Shown here one piece after another: positions 10,489-20,895 of a DNA stretch of 22,202 nt. The number at the start of each line of letters is the position of its first letter. Within the stretch, counting starts at the first letter, position 1. Made by a program: the position numbers and the translations under genes. This DNA is from Chlorokybus atmophyticus (taxonomy: Eukaryota; Streptophyta; Chlorokybophyceae; Chlorokybales; Chlorokybaceae): contig RHPI01002069.1 in assembly GCA_009103225.1 (NCBI GenBank), positions 1,704,917 to 1,727,118 on the forward strand, read 5' to 3'. The notes beneath the pieces are model-generated. The model was not told the origin of the DNA, ran no database searches, and worked only from the letters and a program-made list of their open reading frames with translations.

Positions 10489-10497
10489 GGCGGGAAA
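10489..10497 (-). promoter_or_regulatory. E2F-like site near TBCA start
   Basis: GGCGGGAAA here reads TTTCCCGCC on the minus strand, matching the E2F consensus TTTSSCGC. It is 22 bp upstream of the TBCA ATG. Function is inferred. Confidence 0.4.
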
Positions 10498-10665
10498 CAA
10501 GCTTGATAGATCCTTCGGTATACCGTTAGTGGACTTATTAAGGTTAGCCATTCGCTTAACGTCCAGTCACTAGCATAAGGGTAATAATGACTGCGTTGTT
10601 GTGACAACGCTGTCTATCAGCTCATCACTGCAGCGCTGTTGCAGCAACGCTGCTGGCCCAGGGTT

Positions 10666-10674
10666 TTTCCCGCC
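10666..10674 (+). promoter_or_regulatory. E2F-like site in the shared promoter
   Basis: TTTCCCGCC within TTTTTCCCGCC matches the E2F consensus TTTSSCGC. It lies about 300 bp upstream of the SPT16 ATG and 200 bp upstream of TBCA. It is the second such site, in the opposite orientation to the first. Confidence 0.45.
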
Positions 10675-10695
10675 TTTCTTTTCTTACTGCAATCC

Positions 10696-10704
10696 AAACC
10701 CTAA
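10696..10704 (+). promoter_or_regulatory. Telo-box (AAACCCTAA)
   Basis: An exact AAACCCTAA lies 22 bp downstream of the second E2F-like site. In land plants telo-boxes sit near transcription starts of growth and S-phase genes. Its action here is inferred from that precedent. Confidence 0.4.
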
Positions 10705-10969
10705 ATCTGCGGTCTGTACGTTGGCGGCAAACAGTAGGGCGGCGGCGGCCGGGGCGTCTTCGTCGGGGTTGGGGTAGGGGTAGGTAGCTTGGGCGTTGGG
10801 GTTGGTTGCGGAATTGCGAGGGGTTGCGGTGTTTTGCTGCCGTATGCTCGGCATGGCGGTAGCTTGGTGACTGCCAGGCCCGCCCAGCTCCTGAAACACA
10901 TGAAGTGCTGAGGGTTGAAGTACGGTGAGCACCGACGCAGGCTTGGCCTGGGGTCGTAAGCAGGCAAGC

Positions 10970-13900
10970 ATGGCGTCTGCGAACAACGGTGTGTCTGTGG
11001 ACAGCGACTTGTTCGCCTCACGGCTGAAAAGGCTGTACGCTACATGGAAGGTGGGTTTGACGAGATGGACGTTTTACCATTGATATTCCGGTGTTACAGT
11101 TACAACTGCATACATCGCAGTGAACGCTGTCATTACAACTTGCAGTTGTGCTCAGGCATTGCTATGGAGCACTGTTCATATGGCATGGCGTTTTCTGTTG
11201 CATGTCGCTATGATCTGCTAGTATCTTCCAAAAGCAGACAAGTCCAGTCATCTTCTTGCTCTGCTTGAGCAAGCATCACAAACAGCTGTTGGTTCACAGA
11301 AAAAGTTGCGAAAGTCACAACACTTATTGTGACATGATGGATTTGTGCTGTGTAGACGTTGCTTGATGTATTTCGGTACACTTCAACGCAATGCACCGTT
11401 ATTAGCAAGCAGTCCGTGGTACGTATATCATTTAGCATGACGTATGTTGCTTGCAGTGCACAGACTTGGTTTGTACCTAGCAGCATCACCAGCACACAGT
11501 GTACTCAACACTCACAACACTGTCACTGAGCAGTCACAATTTTTTAGTGTTGAGTACATCGTAGTTGGTATTATGACGTTGATTGTCAACCAAGCGTCGA
11601 GTTGTGTTTACTGGGATATGCAGCACAAAGCATGCACGTACAATTTGTAGTATTTACGTGTATTGTGTCCATCGCGTACTGCTATACTTTGGTAAGCTAT
11701 CTTGTCTCCGCTGCTTTGTTGCGCAGCATCTCTCATGCGGTCCATATTGCAGGCGGATGTTGAGAATGGGTGGTCAGGCGCCTCAGCATTGGCGATCGCC
11801 ACTCCACCCACCAGCGAAGACTTGAGATATCTGAAGTCAGAGTCGCTGCACATGTGGCTTTTTGGGTGAGCTTCATTGCGTTTGCGCTGGTGACTTCTTG
11901 TGAGGTTTTACACTCATCTTAAGTGGTATTGTGGCAGCGTATTCAAAACTTGATGTCACACTTGTCGAGACACGCTTGTCTTGAGGAATTCGCCCAGTGA
12001 ATGCAAGAGTTTATTATGTTTGCATGTCTTGCTTGGTTCCCAAGGCATGTATACATGATAGCGTTGCTTTTGCAAGATTGCATCAGGGAGTTCATCTAAC
12101 TTGTTGCAGCTGTGGCAATAAGGAGTAGTTTGGCAGTACTGTTGTTGACCTGGCGTCTCTTGTAGGTACCAACTTCCAGAGACGATTCTGGTTTTTATGC
12201 GAAGCAGTCTGCATGCAGTTACCAGTCAAAAGAAAGGTGAAGCGCCAATGTGCTTTCTCATTGCATCGCATTGCATTGCAGTAGTCTTGCAGCTTCTGCT
12301 TTGACTTGCCTCAGGAATGGTCCCAGTGCTTGGGCCCAACATATAGAATGCACATGTTTGCTCACTTCACTTAAACAGCATGGGGGGGATACGTATAGTT
12401 CATGTTGCTTCGTGGCACTGATGTGATGGTTTGAATGGAAGCCAACATTTTGGAGTCTTTGAAGGGCGCTTGCAAGCAAGCTGCAAACCTGGAACTCAAG
12501 GTAACAAAGTTTACGAAGGTGTTGATTGAATCTTGCTGTACACGGTAGATTTTCAAGATTGCGTGCTGTCGCAGTTGCATGTCAAGGGCAAGAATGATGA
12601 TGGCAGCACACAAATTAAGGAAGTGCTGGATGCCATCTCCAAGGAGGGGAAGCCAACTGTGGGCATCCTGCAGAAGGAGACACCCGAGGGCGCGCTTCTC
12701 ACAAGGTCAGTTGGTTGCCTGCGTGTTGAGTGTGGTGTATGCCGCAGTAGATTTCATTGTACGCACATTGCCAGATGGAGCAAGAGCCTGGAAGGCACAG
12801 GTCTTCGCGTTGTGGACATCGCCGCAGGCTTGGCGGATGTGTTTGCCACCAAAGATGCTGTTGAGGTACTGCGCTTGCTGTGACATGCCACCAAGTTGCA
12901 GGATGCAAGGCCGCAGCGGTATGATTGTTGTCTCTGTTGTAGGTTACCAACATTAAGAAGGCGGCCTTCATGAGTGCTGGCGTGATGAAGGTCAGTTTCT
13001 TAAATGTGCTCTACGAATGGGTCCCACCTTACGAGTGACATTGGTGCTAACACTTGTGTTGTTGTTGCACTTAGAACTTTGTAGAGCCCAAAGTTGTTGG
13101 CATCATAGAAGAAGAGCAGAAAATCACGCATGCGAAGCTGTCAGATATGACGGAGCAGATCATATCAACGCCTACCAAGATTGACATAAAGTTGAAGGCG
13201 GAGAACCTCGATGTGTGCTATCCGCCAGTATTCCAAAGTGGTGGCAATTACGACCTCAAGCCAAGCGCTGGGAGCGATGATAAGACGCTGCACTACGGTG
13301 TCATTGTTTGCTCACTTGGCGCGCGGTACTCTTCATACTGTGCGAATATCGCACGCACTTACTTGGTGGATCCAACCGATCAGCAACAAGAGGTAGTTTT
13401 ATGAGCGTCAACACTGATATATGCAGTTTAATTGTTGGCAGCCTCCTGTTTGCATATGTGCCAGGATAATGCATAATTGCTGTGCTGCATGTTTGATGCA
13501 GGTGTACAAGGTGTTGTTGGCTGCACAAGAAGCTGCTGTTGATGCTTTGAGGCCCGGAGCTAAGTTGTCAGCCTCGTATGAAGTAAGCCATGTTGTTGCG
13601 GCTCTTAGTTTGAAGTGCAGTGTCAAGTGCGTAGCCACCTGACATCATTGTGCTTGCAGGCTGCTGTGGCGGTTATAAAGCGGCAAAATGAAGAGCTGCT
13701 GCCTGCTTTTACCAAGAATGTTGGCTGCGGTATCGGCCTGGAGTTCAGGGAGAACACTTACGTGCTCAATGCCAAGAATCAGCTCGTTGCGAGGCCTGGC
13801 ATGGCTTTCAACATTACGGTGTGGTGCACAGGATACAGCTCTCATTGTCGTGCAGTCCTGTATGTCAAAAGCCAGTCTCACCCTGTTCTCCATAGGTTGG

Positions 13901-16900
13901 GTTTCATAATCTCACAAACCCCAAGGCTTCAGACAGTCGAGCAAAGACATACTCTCTTCTTCTGGCGGACACCATCATTATTCGTGAAGGCGAGAAGCCC
14001 GAGGTTGGTTGGCTTTCAGTTGACTTAATGTACTGTGCGTATGATAGTCAAGTGCTGCGATCACGCTGGATGCTGATTGTGCTGTGATTTCAGGTTGCAA
14101 CGGCCATGGCTCCAAAAGGCATCACAGATGTTGCCTACTCTTTCCAGGTGCGTGTGCTTTCAGCCACGTTGCTTTGTTGGTCCAGCACTGTCCTGTCATA
14201 ATGACTCAAAGCATCTTGTGTGGTGCTCTCCAGGATGGTGGTGATGACGGATCGAAGGAGAGCAATGACGAGGGCGCTGAAGAAGATCAGGAGATCGTGG
14301 CGCAGGCCAAGACCCGCGGGCAGCAGAATGGCGAGTCTGTGGTTCTCAACACGTCATTGCGCTCAGAAAACCAGCAGAAGAGCGCTGAAGGTGACTAGGC
14401 TCAGTTGTCTGCTCCAGCGTGGTGCCAACTCGTGTGTGTCACGTGCCATTTGTGTGTCTTGATAAACTCTTGCAGCCCTTCGAAGAGAGAGACAGGCCGA
14501 ATTGGCGCGGCAAAAGAACGAGGAGAGCATGCGCAGGTGTGTAAGCTCTCATGATTGTGCGTGATTCATGTACTTCAAGCATGCACAATTATTGTTGCAT
14601 CGAGGGGACATGCAAAGCAGGTAATTGGCGTGCAGGTTTGCCGCTGGTGAGGTTGGCGCAGATCAACCTGGTGGATCCAACAAAAAGGACTCCGCAGACG
14701 TGGTAGCGTACAGGCACGTGGACGAGATACCTACCGTTGGTCGGGAGCTGACAATACAGGTACAGCGCTTCAACTGGCAGTCACGATTGTTGTTCAATAC
14801 TGCGGAGTCCAGTCTTTACCCACGTTTTTTGCTGCTGCAGGTGGACCAGAGGCATGAGGCGGTGCTTCTGCCGATCTACGGTGTTCTCTTGCCGTTCCAT
14901 GTCTCAACAATAAAAAGCGTCACGAGTCAGCAGGTACCTCACAGTCACACTCTCCTTGAAGCTTTCGCGCTTTGTTGCAATGTATGTTTGTTGCTGTAAC
15001 ACCGGTGTATTTGCAGGATGGCGGACACTCCTTTCTGCGAATCAACTTCAATATCCCCGGCACAGGGTTTGCTGCTGGATACCCACCTGCCATCAAATAC
15101 CCAAACTCCATCTTCTTGAAGGAGCTTTCGTATCGGTCTAGTGACGTTCGACATGTGAATCAGGTGCTCTTAATAGCGTGCGTGGCAACGTGCTGTGTTC
15201 CCTTTAGTTCATATCACTGAGCTCCAAGGAACTTATCATCGTTGATTTGTGTCCAGATTGTATCAGTTTTGAAGACATTGCAGCGTCAAGTGCGGCAGCG
15301 TGATACCGAGCAAGCAGAGCGCGCGACTCTTGTGACTCAGCAACGCCTGATCACAAGCAAGGGTAGGCATTTGCAAGTCAGCGTATATGTTGTGTGCACA
15401 GCCCACATTACTCCTTACGCTGTCCATATCATTGATGGCAGGGAGGGTATATCGACTGGAGGATCTTTGGATTCGTCCGGCATTTGGCGGCAGGGGTCGC
15501 AAGCTGCCCGGCGTGCTGGAATGTCACACCAACGGGTTCAGGTACAGCACGCGCAAGGACGAGGAGCAAGTGGACATCATGTTTGAAAACATCAAGCACG
15601 CCTTCTTCCAGGTACGCATGGCTTGGTGCGGAGTAATGTTGCTTTGTCGTACACATGGTTGTTTGCACGATCGGTGCTCGTTTTTCCAACTGTGCTCGTC
15701 CTTGCAGCCTGCAGAGAATGAGATGATTACGCTGCTGCACTTTCATCTGAAGCATCCTATCATGGTTGGCAAGAAGAAGACCAAGGATGTGCAGTTTTAC
15801 GCGGAGGTTATGGACGTTGTACAGAACGTGGACGGCATGCGTCGTTCGGCCTATGACCCGGATGAGATTGAGGAGGAGCAGAAGGAAAGGGAGCGCCGCA
15901 ACCGCGTCAACATGCAGTTCCAGAAATTTGTTAAGCTGGTACATATCGCCATCTATCAACAGCAGCAGATACTGCCCACACCATATACAAACTTCTTTCT
16001 TGTCGGGCAGTCCGTGCTCATGTATGACTTGCACGTAGGTGAATGAGGTCTGGGAGCGAGAATACAAGCAGTTGGATCTTGAGTTTGATGTCCCATTCCG
16101 AGATCTTGGCTTCAACGGCGTACCATATAAGTCAAGTGCATTTTGTATCCCTACTGTCAACTGCCTGGTAAGCAGTTGCTGGGCCAAACTCTGTATGCGG
16201 GCTTTGGTGTTGTAATGTGTTGTTGCATGTCGATGCACTGACAGCTATTCGTCTACACCTGCAGGTGGAACTCATCGAGCAGCCCTTCTTGGTTATAACT
16301 CTCAATGAGATAGAGGTGGTAAACCTCGAGCGTGTGGGCTTCGGCCTCAAGAACTTTGACATGGCCATCGTGTTCAAAGATTGGGCCAAGGAGCCTCATC
16401 GGATAGACGCCATCGAGAGCAAGTCCCTGGACACCATCAAAGAGTGGCTGACCTCCATGAACATCAAGTACTACGAGGGACGCATCAACCTGAACTGGAA
16501 GCTCATTATGAAAACTATCCTGGACGACCCGCAGAAGTTCTTCGCGGATGGGGGATGGGAGTTCTTGAACAACGAGGCCAGCGATGATGAGGTGTGTGAT
16601 ACGTGTCTGAGTATGTGTATGCGCATGTGCATGTGTATTTGCCAATCCTAGCATATACGATCTGTTGACATGGGTTTATTTGACTTGATGATAGGAGGCG
16701 CATTCAACAGAGGAGTCTGATGGTTACGCCCCGTCTGGTTCTGAAGTGGAGAGCGATGATGCGGTTTGTGCAAGCCTGAGCATTTGTATTTGTATTTGTT
16801 GTTTGTAGTATGCCATCTGTCAGTTTATGGTGATGCAAGTCAGCAAGGGAAGTGTTTCTTGGCCATATGCTTATGACTTCTCTCTTGTTGTGCAGTCTTC

Positions 16901-17263
16901 ATCGGACAGCGAATCCCTGGTAGAGTCAGATGATGACGAGTACGAAGGCTCTGAAGAAGAAGAGTCAGAAGAAGAAGATCAGGGCAAGAGTTGGGACGAG
17001 CTGGAGGCCGAAGCAAGAAGGTATTGTTTGTTTAAGCAATGAGCATTGCCTTTGACACCAGCGGTTGGCAGCAGAGTTGCATCACCTCAACATGCACCAT
17101 GCCTATATAGCTGTTGTTGGTTTGCTCAACATGTGGATGTGTGTGCAGAGCGGATAAGGAGAAGGGGTCTGATATTGATAGCGAAGAGGAGCGACGAGCG
17201 AAGCGGAAGCCGAAAGCCACGGACAGGAGACCGCCTCCCCCGACAAAGAAGATGAGGCGTTGA
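10970..17263 (+). CDS. SPT16: FACT complex subunit SPT16
   Basis: SPT16 is the large subunit of FACT, a nuclear histone chaperone that loosens and rebuilds nucleosomes for transcription and replication. There are 25 exons: 10970-11050, 11753-11865, 12166-12236, 12442-12500, 12575-12705, 12775-12865, 12943-12990, 13075-13392, 13502-13582, 13660-13818, 13896-14003, 14094-14147, 14234-14390, 14476-14536, 14636-14759, 14841-14933, 15017-15163, 15257-15362, 15442-15611, 15708-15938, 16039-16167, 16265-16591, 16695-16763, 16896-17020, 17149-17263. The product is 1055 aa, the usual family length. Domains: N-lobe (about 5-165); inactive peptidase-M24-like fold (about 180-440, with CYPPVFQSGG and GIGLEFRE); SPT16 middle domain (about 530-840, with GFRYSTRKDEEQVDIMF and RRSAYDPDEI); Rtt106-like PH domain (about 845-945, NLERVGFGLKNFDMAIVF); acidic tail from about 945 (ESLVESDDDEYEGSEEEE); basic C-terminus ending KKMRR. 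The least certain junction is the exon 4 acceptor, which lacks a pyrimidine tract. Confidence 0.97.
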
Positions 17264-17871
17264 TAATGATAACGGCCACACAAGTTGTTCCCAGCGTTTA
17301 TATCCATTCGTCCAAGATGCGGTGATGTTTCTCTCATGGTTAAGTATGTCCCCCTTCCCCCTGTAGGTTCAGCTTTGTACAGTTGATTGTTTGTAACATG
17401 TTTTTAAATGCAAGCGGAGCTTTGCAGTGCGCAAGTGATTGTTGTGTTCAGTGAAGGCATCTGTGTGTGGCAGTTGCATTTCACCTTGATTTAGTGCGTG
17501 TCAACAGTACATTGCAAGTGTGCTGGTTGTGGATAAGACACTTCATGCATTATGCACCTTGTAAGCGACGACGCATCTGCGGCATTTCGCACATATACCG
17601 CACCCTGCAACTGTTCTCTGTGTGCCCTTTTTGTTGTTGTACATTGTATGTTGCCAAGGTTCATGACTCGTAATACTCACAAGAGTTGCTAAAAGCAAAC
17701 ATCTAAATCGGAAGGGGCTGCATGCAAGACGCACTCATGTGACATAAGTCATGTCCTGTGTGTGTCACACGAACACATAATATATATGCCACCAACTGAG
17801 AGTCCAATCCGTTGCGTACTCACGCAATCCCACACCCAATAACGGCACACCCGCGCACACACACACATTGC
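17264..17871. other. Convergent 3' region between SPT16 and the short CH gene
   Basis: About 600 bp between two facing stop codons, presumably both 3' UTRs. TGTAA occurs 129 nt after the SPT16 stop. No further gene or RNA was recognised. Confidence 0.6.
17392..17396 (+). terminator. TGTAA polyadenylation-type signal (SPT16)
   Basis: TGTAA lies 129 nt downstream of the SPT16 stop in TTTGTAACATG. Both motif and distance fit green-algal 3' ends. Confidence 0.4.
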
Positions 17872-19230
17872 TCAAGGCTTGAGCGCTTCCCTGACCGTGC
17901 CATTGCCAGCCTTGTTGCCATTGGCATTGCCCGCCATGGTGGCGGAGGACGAGTTGATGAGGAAGGCACGGAGACGCGTGAGGAAGGCCGCCGCTGCGCC
18001 CTCGTGATACTGCGCGATGGCGTCGATCTCGCGGTCATTCAGCACAAAGCCGCGCTTCTGCACAGGACAGATACGGTGTGAATGGGTTTACTACTCTATG
18101 TGTAGGATGTTCAGATATGCACTCAGAGATGTTTGTTCTCTGTATCTTGGCAAGTTGCTTCGACTCAATGTACATTGTTGCTTGCCATGCTTGTCCGTGC
18201 ATGGGTGATGTAGCAGGAGCGTGTGCGCGCCTATGCTTCCGTACACCCCCCAACACGTCTCATTCAAACACACGCGTGCGCATGCACATGTGCGCACACG
18301 CACACACACACGAATGTGTGTATGCGCAAAACACACTCGCGTGCATGGGACTGCGTGCACAGGGGCGTGTGCATGCGTGCGTGCGCAGGCACGTGTGCAT
18401 GCGCGTGCGCATGTGTGCGCGCGCGGTTGCGCGTGTGTTGCAAGATGTTGTTCGCACAACACCCTTAACATTCACTGCACACACATCCTCCACGGCATGT
18501 CCAGTCAGGTGACGATCGAGTCAACAATGCTTCAACCGTCGCACCCACCTGTGCGATCTTCTGCAGCTGCATCCAGTTGTCTTTGCGCGCGGCGAGCGCG
18601 CAGGCGTTGTCGAAGGCGTGCATGCCGATGTCGGACGGGAAGTAGCGCGACCACGCCTCAGCCGCAAGAAAACCGTTGCCGAAGTCCCTGCGAATGACAG
18701 ACAGACCTGGTTTTTCGGTTTTCACACAACCAATAACAGCACCGGACTGCATACCAACACGTTGCAGTTGGCTGAGCTTTGCTTCTGCCAAAGTTGATAG
18801 CTGTTCTGTGCTCCTGGGAACTTTACTGATGTGGCAGTGGAATGACTATATAGGACTGCAAAGCGTGATGGCGCGTACTGGAGACAGGTGTTTTATGCTG
18901 TGTGTTTGTGGGTGAAAAGATCAGCAGTACATTTTGCAGTTTGCTCATCGCACATGAACAACTGTGTGTGCTGTTGCACTCTCATTTTATCACTCAAAGG
19001 TTGTCTGTGACCAAGGTCTGCGCAGCCAATGAGGACTTGTTGCAGATGTTGTTTAGCAGCATAGAATGGATCCAGCTTAGCTTGCGACAAGTACCTTGTG
19101 ATGACTCACATGACCTGTAATTGTCGTGTTGTGTCAAGTGTTGTTGTGCGCACCTCCTTGGGTTCCTGATTGGGTGGGACAGGTCCAGGCTGAGCAGCCA
19201 CTTGAGAGTCTCCCTCTGAAGACCAGCCAT
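17872..19230 (-). CDS. SPATA4: Short SPATA4-type CH-domain protein
   Basis: Exons on the minus strand: 19230-19154, 18687-18549, 18057-17872; introns are GT-AG and the product is 133 aa. Residues 4 to about 108 form a CH_2 (DUF1042) domain of the SPATA4/SPEF1 group, which occurs in microtubule-linked proteins of sperm and cilia. Diagnostic stretches are LKWLLSLDLSHP (9-20), RRDFGNGFLAAEAWSRYFPS (25-44) and KDNWMQLQK. The domain is followed only by a short Ala/Asn/Gly-rich tail ending EALKP, so this copy is a single domain; SPATA4 proteins are usually longer. The ATG at 19230 directly precedes the domain. About half its domain residues match the divergent neighbour at 19650, and both intron positions and phases coincide, so the two are paralogues. 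Actual cilium location is inferred from family. An unseen further 3' exon is possible but not needed. Confidence 0.85.
18273..18440. repeat. CA/CG to TG/CG tract in short CH gene intron 2
   Basis: Within the second intron (18058-18548) a CACACGCACAC-type segment switches to GTGTGCATGCGTGCG-type sequence. This is alternating purine/pyrimidine almost throughout and repeats the CA-then-GT polarity of UROD intron 7. It could form a stem or Z-DNA. Confidence 0.7.
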
Positions 19231-19649
19231 ACTGCTCCTCTGCTCTGTTGCAATCTGATCTCTCACTGTTGTCTCGCTACATCAGACTGCCCCCCAAAAG
19301 CCAGCCACTTTGACTTCATCACTAGCACCACCCACCCAACCTCCTCCAGCAAGCAGCTTCTTTACTCCTCCTATGGCCTGACTCATACTCAGACTCAGAC
19401 TCTTTGCCAGACCAAGGTGTGATACTGATATCGTACAAGCGCGGGGCACGTGGCGTCGATATCACTCACCTGTCACGTGACTCGCTCGCAGCTCTCAACG
19501 ATAACCCATATCATCCAGCTCGCCGTTAACGGTTGATGGGCGACGCCTGTTGGGTGGTGTGGTGGAACTCTACTCCGCTGTTTAACTGTTAACAAGCCAA
19601 CTTCGCACCGCCGTTGATATCTGATGCTGCAGAAAAGTGCTGTTTTTCC
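19231..19649. promoter_or_regulatory. Shared divergent promoter of the two CH genes
   Basis: About 420 bp separates the two starts. It contains a CT/CA-rich part near the short gene, a Myb-type palindrome (listed separately) and another CCGTTG at about 19611. No clear X-box for RFX, the usual ciliary-gene factor, was found by eye. Confidence 0.5.
19523..19532. promoter_or_regulatory. Palindromic double Myb core (CCGTTAACGG)
   Basis: This perfect 10-bp palindrome contains the Myb core AACGG on both strands, near the middle of the shared promoter. A symmetric site suits a bidirectional promoter. No functional evidence. Confidence 0.3.
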
Positions 19650-20864
19650 ATGGCTGGCGGCGTCATGATGGGCGGTAGCGGCGGCGGCGGCGGCGGAGGG
19701 GGAAGCCACGCCCTGCCCAGGGAGGTCATCAGATGGCTCCTCAGCCTGGATCTAAGCTACCCATTCAAAAACGTCAGACGGTAAGACAATAATCAAAGCG
19801 TGTGTGTGTAAGCAGAGAAGTTGATAATAATTGTGTGCGTAGACAGAAAATCATTATGTGTGTGTTTGAAATGAATTCTGCGTTTGATCTTTGTTCTCTC
19901 TTGTAGGGATTTTTCCAATGGGTTTCTAGTTGCGGAGATCTTCAGCCGTTATTTTCCCTCTGAGGTGTCTATGCACAGCTACGACGCCGCCGCCACCGCC
20001 ACAGCGAGAAAGAGGGACAACTGGGGACTGCTGCAGAAACTATTCAAGGCAAGAGCATGGTTGTGTTTGAAACCCCTCTGTTACGCACGCAGACATCAGG
20101 ATGGTGACGAATGTGGTTATCATACAGCCGTAATCATACAGCGGATGTGATGATGATGATGATGATGATGATGGTTATAATTGTTACCTTCATTATCATC
20201 ATCATTGTCAAGATGATGCACGCATCCATCCTCACCCCACACCCGCACTCTCGTCCAATCGCACACGCACATACACACATGCGCGCGCTCACGCACGTAC
20301 ATGCTGGCGTGCACGTGATTCTATATTGGAGGGTGCAAATTGACACAAGGTCACTGCACGATATGCATACAACAGAAGAAGGGGTTTTATGTGAGCGATG
20401 AGGAGTCTGCTGGCGTGATAGCGTGCGAACCCGGCTTTGCCGTGCCGCTGCTGCACAGAATACACAGGTTTCTCACAAACCGCAAGTAAGCGCCGCTTTG
20501 TGTGCGTGCTTTTGAAAGCAACAACCCGATACAAAGCCACCCCTTGCTTTGTCCTCTGTTGCAGTGTTGGCGATGTCGACGTGGGGCAGTTGATATCCAT
20601 CGTGGAGGCCGAAACCCGCATTCATGACAACGGATACCAATTCCATGAGCAACAACAGCGACAACAGCAACAACAGCAATTCCACTCTCAATTTGATTCT
20701 CAAGACGCGTATCACATGTATCAACCTCTCCAACAACAACAGCTCCAACAGCTCCAGCATCAAGATCAAGAGTCGCAGCTTCAGCTGCAGATTCAACTGC
20801 AGATGCAGATGCAATATCAGCAGCTCCAACAACAACTCGCATCACTCCAACAGCAGAAACAACA

Positions 20865-20895
<31 letters not shown>

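Larger units (their letters stand above)
10468..10969. promoter_or_regulatory. Shared divergent promoter of TBCA and SPT16
   Basis: About 500 bp separates the two start codons, so one interval must serve both genes. It contains two E2F-like sites and a telo-box (listed separately), and a G-rich GGGGT-repeat patch near 10765-10810. No TATA box is obvious on either side. Confidence 0.6.

Noticed and set aside
12706-15707. Three SPT16 introns (12706-12774, 14760-14840, 15612-15707) are multiples of three with no in-frame stop, so retention would keep the frame
   Set aside because: With 24 introns of 70-130 nt, about two such cases are expected by chance. The encoded segments do not match the SPT16 family and would interrupt conserved domains.
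15429-16238. 269-codon minus-strand open frame opposite SPT16 exons 19-21
   Set aside because: Antisense of strongly conserved SPT16 coding sequence; it crosses intron boundaries with no recognisable domain.
17905-17925. GTTGCCATTGGCAT-like half match to an RFX X-box
   Set aside because: It lies inside coding exon 3 of the short CH gene, far from either start, and only half of the motif matches.
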